Shown piece by piece: positions 22,581 through 28,583 of a stretch of 28,583 nt of DNA. Numbering within the stretch: position 1 is the first letter of the stretch; each line of letters opens with the position of its first letter. A model generated the notes under the pieces. It made no database searches, was not told the origin of the DNA, and saw nothing but the letters and a program-made list of their open reading frames with translations. Made by a program: the position numbers and the translations under genes. This stretch comes from Christensenella sp. UBA7584 (GTDB lineage: Bacteria > Bacillota > Clostridia > Christensenellales > UBA1242): positions 1 through 28,583 of the forward strand of contig DLKQ01000001.1 of assembly GCA_002477805.1 (NCBI GenBank), given 5' to 3'.

Positions 22581-23155
22581 TAATACCACCCCCTAGAATC
22601 CATTTTTGGAATATGTTTTGGTCTTTGCCCAACAAGCATCATTCGTTGAAAAGCCAAGTCCCAAGCATTTGAATCTTGATACATCCCTCTTTTTAAATAA
22701 AATTTTGAAGTTGTAGATGTTGCCAAAACTCTATCAGTCACCTTTTCTCTTGGCACTACAACACTATCCGAAAGTTTTGAAATATGTTTTGGAGCATAAC
22801 TATATGTAATTGTGTATTTTCCACTTGGACAGGTGAAAAAAGTTGGAAAAGTTGTGAATTTTTGATTTACTCCATTTGCGTCTCTTATTTTTAAAACCTC
22901 TATTAGTGTTTCCTGCAATTTTTGATATTCGAACTGATTGTTATCAACCGTTATGTTTTCCAATTTCTTTAAAGGAAAATATATATATACCAAACTTTGA
23001 ACAGCATCATTGAGACAAGTTAACAAATCCTCAACAACAGTATTTTGCTCGTCTGATGGCAAAGCTTCACTATTTTCATCAAATAATTTGGTTTTTAGTA
23101 TATCCTCTCTCGAAATATTTTTAAGAACTAAATTTAAAACATCTGAAGCTAACAT
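22580..23155 (-). CDS. Head-tail adaptor-like phage protein
   Basis: A 191-aa protein with a helical N-terminal half (LASDVLNLVLKNISREDILK and a DLLTCLNDAVQSLVYIY helix), then beta hairpins (SGKYTITYSYAPKHIS), and a C-terminal tail with RPKHIPKMDSRGWY. This matches the architecture of adaptor proteins that bind below the portal in short-tailed phages (P22 gp4-like). ATG at 23155 is chosen because AGGAGGGG lies five bases upstream; an in-frame upstream start at 23179 would precede that site. It comes between a small structural gene and the hub-like gene, as gp4 lies before gp10 in P22. No enzymatic motif is visible. Confidence 0.6.
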   Translation of the reverse strand: MLASDVLNLVLKNISREDILKTKLFDENSEALPSDEQNTVVEDLLTCLNDAVQSLVYIYFPLKKLENITVDNNQFEYQKLQETLIEVLKIRDANGVNQKFTTFPTFFTCPSGKYTITYSYAPKHISKLSDSVVVPREKVTDRVLATSTTSKFYLKRGMYQDSNAWDLAFQRMMLVGQRPKHIPKMDSRGWY

Positions 23156-23169
23156 TTTATCCCCTCCTT

Positions 23170-23532
23170 TTAAACCCATTTTGTTTTATATGCATCATTA
23201 AAATTTTCACATTTTGAACTAGCAAACTCTCTTATTTTCCACACCAATTTGTCTTTCATTTTTCTATCATTTTCCTTTTCAATTTTCTCATTAGTAGCAT
23301 CAATTTCGGCCAGAATTTTTTCCAACAATTCTCGTCTTGTTTTTAAAGTTAAATCAATACTTCTTGAATCTAATACACCATAAGGCACCACCAAACAAAA
23401 AGTATTTTTTTGCGAAGAATTGTGAATTTCAAAACACTTTCGACAAGTGTTGTAAACAACAAAATAATTTGAATCTATTTCTTTTAATCGACTAGTTATA
23501 TCGTGAACATCTTCCAAAATTTTAATTAACAT
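23170..23532 (-). CDS. Small phage structural protein next to the capsid genes
   Basis: A 120-aa protein starting MLIKILEDVHDITSRLKEID, with a short beta part (YFVVYNTCRKCFEIHNSS, VVPYGVLDSRSID) and a long charged helix (RRELLEKILAEIDATNEKIE). I have the impression of a protein commonly found beside coat genes of gut prophages but cannot name a family; the function is unknown. It contains C-x-x-C (CRKC), possibly by chance. ATG at 23532 is used because GAGGT lies about five bases upstream; an in-frame ATG at 23544 would include that site. It is the first gene after the capsid terminator and so is expressed at a lower level than the coat genes. Confidence 0.65.
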   Translation of the reverse strand: MLIKILEDVHDITSRLKEIDSNYFVVYNTCRKCFEIHNSSQKNTFCLVVPYGVLDSRSIDLTLKTRRELLEKILAEIDATNEKIEKENDRKMKDKLVWKIREFASSKCENFNDAYKTKWV

Positions 23533-23548
23533 TTTAAACCTCATTTCT

Positions 23549-23582
23549 AAAAAATTAACTCAAAGAGAAAAACTCTTTGAGT
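23549..23582 (-). terminator. Terminator after the capsid genes
   Basis: Minus strand ACTCAAAGAG (23582-23573) pairs perfectly with CTCTTTGAGT (23567-23558), loop of five, followed by TAATTTTTT. It sits about 100 bases after the second coat gene and just before the ribosome binding site of the next gene. Confidence 0.85.
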
Positions 23583-23601
23583 CAACACAAACCAGAATTT
23601 T

Positions 23602-23669
23602 TTGTTAAAAATTTGGAAAAATAGCGTTTTTGATATAAAAATCACACTTTTTTCAAGAATTTTTAACAA
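23602..23669. repeat. 12-bp inverted repeat downstream of the second capsid gene
   Basis: TTGTTAAAAATT (23602-23613) and AATTTTTAACAA (23658-23669) are perfect reverse complements 44 bases apart, in the untranslated space between the second coat gene stop and the terminator. It could form a long AU-rich stem protecting the capsid mRNA 3' end. Confidence 0.45.
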
Positions 23670-23683
23670 CTTTTTTACAAAAT

Positions 23684-24859
23684 CTAACTTTCTGTGATTG
23701 AAAGTTTTCCTTGACTGCCTGGCTTACTACAAACAAGTTCAGCATATTTTACAAGTGTTGCACTATGAAGTGGATATCCCTCTTTTTGCCTTAGAATTTG
23801 CCCCTTATCATTTTCAATCCATTGCCAATCACAAAGTTGATAAAGTTTAAAATCCTCACTATTTAGGAAATAGATTACACCATCTGAAACAAACCTTTCA
23901 GCAAGAAATGGAATACCATTAAATGTTAGTGTTGTATATCCACCTGCTAGTGTCACTGTGTCAATATTAAGTTTGTTATTCGCAAACAATGCTTGATATT
24001 TTCTTCTTGCATCGTATGAACCACAAATAAAATCAATGTCGCCACCAGACTTTTCATTACAATCATCAACAACACTCATTAAACTAGCTTCACTAAATGA
24101 ATTTTTTGTAATAGTTTTTGATATTGGATTTAAAAATGAATATGTAGTTCTTGACACACCATAAAGACTTGTTACATTCGTTGTATCAAAAACTGAACCC
24201 AAACCTGTTATTTCTTTATCTTTACTGCCTTGAACATATAGTTTTGTTGTTTTTGAAGTGTTTGCCATATCTTCAGTACAAGCTTTGTCAAAAATAATTT
24301 TTTTGTTTGCAAAATCACAAGAAATTATTCTTGCAGATTGAACAAAAGAATCATCTACATAAATATCAACTTTTTGTCCAACCATAACATTTTTCATACT
24401 ATCAGCAACAAAAGTTGTTTCATCTTTATTTGTAGCAGTTCCTTTTGTTAATAGTCCAGTTCCATCTCCATATAACATACGAGCAAGGTTGAATTTACTA
24501 GACTCAACAAGCCCCTCCATTTCAGCAGAAAGTAAATTTACAAATGCCCCAGCTTCACTACTTGAAGCTCTTAAAGCCTTATCTGAAAGTTCGATCGTTC
24601 CATACAAATTTTTAAGTGTACTTTCAAAAAGTAAATAGTTATTTTCTGCCACTTTTGGCAAAGAACCAGTTTCTGTCCCAGCACCAATTCCACCATTAAT
24701 CCCAAAAGGAACCAGTTTTTTTACACTTTTACCAACCACGTCTTGTGATGTTTTTTCAATCTTCGCAAGAAATGGGTGGATATTTGAATTAAGTTGATTT
24801 GCAACCACATCTAAGTACATAGATTTTAACGCTGCATTAGCTGATGATAAAGTTACCAT
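23684..24859 (-). CDS. Phage major capsid protein, second copy
   Basis: A 391-aa HK97-fold-type coat protein. Conserved family stretches include MYLDVVANQLN, VVGKSVKKLVPFGINGGIG, LKNLYGTIELSDKALRA, GAFVNLLSAEMEG and ARMLYGDGTG. The C-terminus ends in LVKYAELVCSKPGSQGKLS. Residues about 145-220 form a more variable part, possibly an inserted surface domain. It is a clear paralogue of the gene directly upstream: the N-terminal 135 residues align without gaps at more than half identity, and the ends match too. The frame is intact. GGGGG lies about nine bases before ATG. It is 14 bases behind the first copy and followed by a capsid terminator, so both are made from one transcript. Confidence 0.88.
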   Translation of the reverse strand: MVTLSSANAALKSMYLDVVANQLNSNIHPFLAKIEKTSQDVVGKSVKKLVPFGINGGIGAGTETGSLPKVAENNYLLFESTLKNLYGTIELSDKALRASSSEAGAFVNLLSAEMEGLVESSKFNLARMLYGDGTGLLTKGTATNKDETTFVADSMKNVMVGQKVDIYVDDSFVQSARIISCDFANKKIIFDKACTEDMANTSKTTKLYVQGSKDKEITGLGSVFDTTNVTSLYGVSRTTYSFLNPISKTITKNSFSEASLMSVVDDCNEKSGGDIDFICGSYDARRKYQALFANNKLNIDTVTLAGGYTTLTFNGIPFLAERFVSDGVIYFLNSEDFKLYQLCDWQWIENDKGQILRQKEGYPLHSATLVKYAELVCSKPGSQGKLSITES

Positions 24860-24873
24860 TATTTATTACCCCC

Positions 24874-26052
24874 TTATGTTAAACTAGTCATTTTACCTTG
24901 AGCACCTGGACGAGAACAGATTAATTCTGCGTATTTTACAAGTGTTGCAAGGTAGCTAGCGTATCCTTGTTTTTGTTTTAAAATTGAACCATCTTCATTT
25001 GTAAGCCATTCCCAATCACAGAGCTGACAAATTGAAAAATCATTTGTGTTAAGCATATACAAATTTCCTGATTTAACAAACTTATCTCCATAAAGTGGAA
25101 TGCCATTAAAGCTTAAAGCCTTGTAACCGCCATTTAAATTTGTTGTGTCGATATTTTTGTTAAAAGCACTTAGCGTTGAAGCAAATTTTCTTTTTACTTC
25201 ATTTGTTGTAACAATAAAATTCATCTTGTTACCAGTTCTTATTTCCACTTCATCCATAACTTCTTGAATCAAAGCTTCATTAAAAGTTTCTGATGTAGAC
25301 TTTGTTTTAATATAACTTGTCAAAAATGGATAGTTAGTTCTACTTAGTCCATAAATACTCCCACTAGTTGCAAAGATTGCTTCAAGTCCAGTTAGTTCTT
25401 GATCCTTGCTGTTTTGAACATAAATTGCGTATTTATTTGCATTTGAAACAAAAGTACTAGTAATTTCTGCACTTATTGTAATAACTTTTGTAGCTCTATC
25501 AACAGAGACAATTCTAACCCCTTGAAAACCACTTACCGCACTATTGCCATCATATATGTCAATAGTCATACCTTCTACAATATTTTGCACATTGTCAAGA
25601 GTAATAGTGTTTTTTGTACTATTTGCCGAACTTATGTTTGCAAGTTTTCCAGAACCATCACCATAGAGCATACGACCTAAATTAAACTTACTTGACTCTA
25701 AAAGCCCTTCCATTTCTGCTGTAAGTAAATTCACAAAAGCTCCAGCATCATCATTTGATGCACGAATTGCTTTGTCTGAAATTTCAATAGTGCCAAACAG
25801 GTTTTTTAAACTTGCTGTAAAATTCAAATAAGAATTTCCCTCACTTGAAGGAAGTTGTCCACCTTCATCACCAGCACCAATTCCACCATTTACGCCATAA
25901 GGTACAAGTTTTTGCACCTCTCTACCATAAACATCTTGCGTGGTTTGTTTAAACTGATTTAGAAGCACATTTGTTTTTGTGTTTAATTGATTGCTCACAA
26001 CATCAAGATAAATATCTTTCAATGCATTTTGAGCTGTTGTCATAGTTACCAT
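24874..26052 (-). CDS. Phage major capsid protein, first copy
   Basis: A 392-aa coat protein of the same type as its downstream neighbour. Conserved stretches are IYLDVVSNQLN, VYGREVQKLVPYGVNGGIG, LKNLFGTIEISDKAIRAS, GAFVNLLTAEMEG and GRMLYGDGSG, ending LVKYAELICSRPGAQGKMT. The variable part is about residues 140-225, with Ser/Asn-rich strands. It directly follows the scaffold gene (11 bases), the normal place of a coat gene, which suggests that this copy is the ancestral one. GGAG lies eight bases before ATG. Length and family marks are equal in both copies, so I cannot say which is the main shell protein. Confidence 0.88.
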   Translation of the reverse strand: MVTMTTAQNALKDIYLDVVSNQLNTKTNVLLNQFKQTTQDVYGREVQKLVPYGVNGGIGAGDEGGQLPSSEGNSYLNFTASLKNLFGTIEISDKAIRASNDDAGAFVNLLTAEMEGLLESSKFNLGRMLYGDGSGKLANISSANSTKNTITLDNVQNIVEGMTIDIYDGNSAVSGFQGVRIVSVDRATKVITISAEITSTFVSNANKYAIYVQNSKDQELTGLEAIFATSGSIYGLSRTNYPFLTSYIKTKSTSETFNEALIQEVMDEVEIRTGNKMNFIVTTNEVKRKFASTLSAFNKNIDTTNLNGGYKALSFNGIPLYGDKFVKSGNLYMLNTNDFSICQLCDWEWLTNEDGSILKQKQGYASYLATLVKYAELICSRPGAQGKMTSLT

Positions 26053-26063
26053 AAAACATTCTC

Positions 26064-26717
26064 CTATTTACTAAAAATTTTCTTCACCAATTCTCTCACT
26101 TCATCAAAAGATTTGGGGGATTTTCTATTGTCAGACAATCCAGCCCCATCTGATGAAGCAAATAAGGGTGGTGTAGTTTCCCTACTGTTTATTTCGGTGA
26201 GGTAATTTTTTATAACACCTCGCCTAACCTTTTCATTTGCTTGAACACTGGCCAAAAAATTTTCATCACTTAAAAGTTGTTCTGGTGTTTTGTAATTATT
26301 TTCAAGCCATTTTGCCCAAGCAGCATAGAGGGGGCGCTCACTTGAGAGAAGCTCCTTATCCTCCAGTACAAGTTTAGAGATTTCTTTTGCGTGAGATTTA
26401 GCAAGTGGATTGTCTTTTAAAAATTTTTGCACCTCCTCATCCCACCCAATTTTTTCCCAAAAGGGAGTTGTAACATCATCTGACATTATTTCTTTTTGGC
26501 ACCCTGCATCCTTGCTTTCAGAATCATTGCAATTATTCCCTTCTTCTTTTAGTTCTTCTTGGTCTTTTTGAAAGACACTCAAAAGTTGGCTTTTTCTTGT
26601 AAACTCTCTTTCCAAATTTTCGTAAGCAGTTTTAAGCTTCTCTGCGCTTTCAAATTTACCAAATGGGGAGCCATTTTCTACTTTTGGTTGTTCCCCGTCT
26701 ATTACTTTATTTTGCAT
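26064..26717 (-). CDS. Phage scaffolding protein
   Basis: Predicted internal scaffold that guides coat assembly and then leaves the prohead. The protein is acidic and mostly helical. An N-terminal GKFESAEKLKTAYENLEREF (about 20-39, the common GKF-SAE-L--AY-NLE motif of phage scaffolds) is followed by a Lys/Glu-rich coiled coil and a middle helical domain. A basic C-terminal coat-binding tail ends DEVRELVKKIFSK. ATG at 26717 (217 aa) has AAGGAG six bases upstream; an in-frame start at 26747 precedes that site. It lies between the portal and coat genes, the standard position. Confidence 0.82.
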   Translation of the reverse strand: MQNKVIDGEQPKVENGSPFGKFESAEKLKTAYENLEREFTRKSQLLSVFQKDQEELKEEGNNCNDSESKDAGCQKEIMSDDVTTPFWEKIGWDEEVQKFLKDNPLAKSHAKEISKLVLEDKELLSSERPLYAAWAKWLENNYKTPEQLLSDENFLASVQANEKVRRGVIKNYLTEINSRETTPPLFASSDGAGLSDNRKSPKSFDEVRELVKKIFSK

Positions 26718-26755
26718 AAAAAACTCCTTAAATTTTATTTTTTTCAATTTTTACA

Positions 26756-26791
26756 CGCTTTTTTACATAATTTTGCGTTTTTTTACTTAAT
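26756..26791. repeat. Two-copy 16-bp direct repeat between portal and scaffold genes
   Basis: CGCTTTTTTACATAAT (26756-26771) and CGTTTTTTTACTTAAT (26776-26791) agree at 14 of 16 positions with a period of 20 bases. They lie in the 86-base gap upstream of the scaffold gene and could be a regulator site or part of an AT-rich promoter region for capsid expression. Confidence 0.45.
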
Positions 26792-26803
26792 TTTTTGCAT
26801 TTC

Positions 26804-28583
26804 TTATTCGATTTGTGAAATTTTTAGATTAGCCTCAAGCTCAAGCACTTTAAATTCTTTATGCTCTCTAATATGTTTAAGCATTATTTCTTGAAGTTTA
26901 GGATTTTTCTTTACAGCCTTTTCCCATTCACCACCAAGCATAAATGCGGTATGTGTTTGAATATGTAAATCGTGGTCGTGAACTTCTAAAACTTCTGGCT
27001 TAATTGAATTTGTCAAAAGTTCAATATTCTCTCTTTTTGCTTTCTGAATCTGAAGCGCATTATTATCCAAAGTATCTTCCCAAACACCAAAGCCTAGCAT
27101 TTCTAAAACTTTATGTCTCATATTGTTTGAAAGTTTTCCATCTTCATCGTGCAAAAGACCTTGCTTAAGTAAATCCAAAATCATAGACCTTCGCTGAGCA
27201 ACAGTTTGTCCATATTCACTTTCAGTATCAAAACAAATATCGTCACTGCTTATATTACCTCTATTCCAATAAAAGAAATTTGCCGACCCATTTGCTCCAA
27301 CAACTCGCCCCATTCTTTCGTGTGTTACAAATTGTTTGTACAATCTTAAAATATGTTGGGCGACCTCTTTCACTGCAAAACCTATATTTTCACCACTTGC
27401 CGAAATTCTTGCATTCTCTTGCTCTATTAAAAGTTGAAGTGCAACACCACTCATATTTGAAAGTTGAGTTGAGTTTGTAGCAAAAAAATCACTAACGCCA
27501 CTTATATTCAAAAACTCACTCAAGAGTTTTTCTTCCTCTTCAGAAAAAGTAGTTGGAACACTTTCAGCGGAAAGCATTTTTGGAACATTTGAGCCCTGAC
27601 GATAAACCAAAATTTTCCCTGGACTTATTCCTTCTTCTTCAAGCGAATCAATATCAATTGAACCATCTTCTACAGTAAGCACCCCCATAGAAACTCTGTT
27701 CATAAATTCGTGCTTTCTATTTTTAACCGCATTATAAGCGCGCTGTATTGGAATAGTCCTTTCAACAATACTACCTCCCCAAAAAAGTGAAGGTTGCTCA
27801 ACTGAAATTTGTCTAATAAACGGAAAACCTCTTTCTCCATCTTTTAAATTTTTATATGGTAAAATACCGTTAAACACAAGTTCATTTTCTACTACAACCA
27901 CAAGCCTTCCATCAGGGTATTCTTTAGTTGGCATCTCATATTTTTCAATTACCATAGCTTGGTTATGTTTTACTGTTTTTGAAACTTTTGCAAAATTACT
28001 CATCGCCAGTGCACCGTTATTATGAACACTTGAAAGTGCATAACTATCAATATCACTTCCATCAACTTTTACACCCCAAAGCTTTTGGATAGTTTCAACA
28101 TCATAACTTCTTGCGTGAATTAAACTTTTTGTGTGACTTAAGTCGGCACAGGAATTACTATCTGGATAAATTTCGAAAGGAGAACAAACCAAAACATCAA
28201 CATCTCCCTCATAAATTTTTTCACCAAGCGGAGTAAGTCCGACAACAGACCCAGCACCATCATTCCAAACAACTTTGTAAAACACAGTTCCACAAACCTC
28301 ACTCCATCTTGTAGCTTGTGCAATTAATTTACCAAAATCAAGTCTACTACTTAGAGAATTCAAAATATCCTTACAAACTTTTGCATTACTTATATCATCT
28401 TCATCGTCACTTGCTGGCAAAACAGTCATACTAGGCCTTACATTAGCCAATTTAGCAACTCTCGTTTCTACAAGGGGTGCAATATGATTAAATACCTCTC
28501 TTTCTTCCCAAAAATATTCTTTGTCTATTTCTTTTAATATATTGTTTGAATTAATATCACAATATTGGTTTCCTATTAAAAAA
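26804..28583 (-). CDS. Phage portal protein (5' end outside the window)
   Basis: Portal subunit, expected to form the dodecameric ring at the capsid vertex through which DNA is packaged. The reading frame is open to the window edge, so the gene start is missing. A TTG at 28450 is not the real start: the frame upstream encodes EEREVFNHIAPLVETRVAKL, which runs straight into LANVRPSMTVLPASDDED, the usual start of the portal wing region. About 592 residues are visible. Further portal marks are PFEIYPDS, a central YNAVKNRKHEFMNRVSMGVL, VEDGSIDIDSL and SNMSGVALQLLIEQENARIS. The C-terminus is a charged helix. The type is closest to P22-like portals by my reading. A terminase gene should precede it beyond the edge. 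Confidence 0.85.
   Translation of the reverse strand, partial: FLIGNQYCDINSNNILKEIDKEYFWEEREVFNHIAPLVETRVAKLANVRPSMTVLPASDDEDDISNAKVCKDILNSLSSRLDFGKLIAQATRWSEVCGTVFYKVVWNDGAGSVVGLTPLGEKIYEGDVDVLVCSPFEIYPDSNSCADLSHTKSLIHARSYDVETIQKLWGVKVDGSDIDSYALSSVHNNGALAMSNFAKVSKTVKHNQAMVIEKYEMPTKEYPDGRLVVVVENELVFNGILPYKNLKDGERGFPFIRQISVEQPSLFWGGSIVERTIPIQRAYNAVKNRKHEFMNRVSMGVLTVEDGSIDIDSLEEEGISPGKILVYRQGSNVPKMLSAESVPTTFSEEEEKLLSEFLNISGVSDFFATNSTQLSNMSGVALQLLIEQENARISASGENIGFAVKEVAQHILRLYKQFVTHERMGRVVGANGSANFFYWNRGNISSDDICFDTESEYGQTVAQRRSMILDLLKQGLLHDEDGKLSNNMRHKVLEMLGFGVWEDTLDNNALQIQKAKRENIELLTNSIKPEVLEVHDHDLHIQTHTAFMLGGEWEKAVKKNPKLQEIMLKHIREHKEFKVLELEANLKISQIE

Larger units (their letters stand above)
18185..28583 (-). 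mobile_element. Prophage late gene module (P22-like, short-tailed phage order), incomplete
   Basis: Ten consecutive minus-strand genes encode portal, scaffold, two capsid proteins, small structural, adaptor-like, hub-like, receptor-like and coiled-coil proteins and two holins, closed by a terminator. Portal-scaffold-coat-adaptor-beta-propeller hub is the order of P22-type podoviruses. There is no tape-measure or tail-tube gene, which also argues for a short tail. Integrase, terminase, replication genes and endolysin must lie beyond the right edge or be missing. All visible structural frames are intact, so there is no sign of decay in this half. Confidence 0.85.

Noticed and set aside
1..28583. 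CRISPR arrays, insertion sequences, rRNA genes and toxin-antitoxin or defence modules
   Set aside because: No regularly spaced repeats, transposase motifs, rRNA sequence or paired small toxin-like genes were seen on either strand.

Overview
The window is a low-GC bacterial chromosome fragment that uses the standard bacterial code (TGA is used as a stop). Gene content and order point to an anaerobic, Clostridia-like member of the Bacillota: rubrerythrin, RNase J, the infC-rpmI-rplT order with a leader attenuator, a YtxC-like protein, rpmF beside tmcAL, and a trmR-trhP pair. I cannot name the species.

Layout. 1-1860 carries two plus-strand genes, a membrane-anchored lytic transglycosylase and a DegV-family lipid-binding protein. 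2111-5321 is a minus-strand translation operon (infC, rpmI, rplT, a broken gene, a TrmH-type rRNA methyltransferase, yebC). It has a strong promoter and an L20-type attenuator leader, and infC appears to start at a non-canonical AUC codon. 5335-9903 holds, all on the minus strand, a YtxC-like protein, rubrerythrin, an unknown cysteine-rich protein, and a large Fn3/transglutaminase lipoprotein whose promoter predicts a leaderless mRNA. 10056-10305 is a tRNA-Ala/tRNA-Ile unit. 10466-12172 has rpmF and tmcAL diverging from a shared promoter region. 12444-17989 is a minus-strand operon of two polytopic membrane proteins, RNase J, TrmR and TrhP; the last two act in succession to make 5-methoxyuridine at the tRNA wobble position.

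From about 18.19 kb to the right edge lies the late module of a prophage, all on the minus strand. Read in its own direction the order is portal (cut by the window edge), scaffold, two tandem major capsid proteins, a capsid-proximal terminator, a small structural protein, an adaptor-like protein, a beta-propeller hub-like protein, a large tail or receptor protein, a coiled-coil protein, and two different holins. This order resembles P22-like short-tailed phages. No integrase, terminase, endolysin or repressor is visible here.

Most noteworthy are the duplicated intact capsid genes, the infC start codon and leader switch, the predicted leaderless lipoprotein transcript, a terminator hairpin that also carries the next gene's ribosome binding site, and a frameshifted gene remnant inside the ribosomal protein operon.
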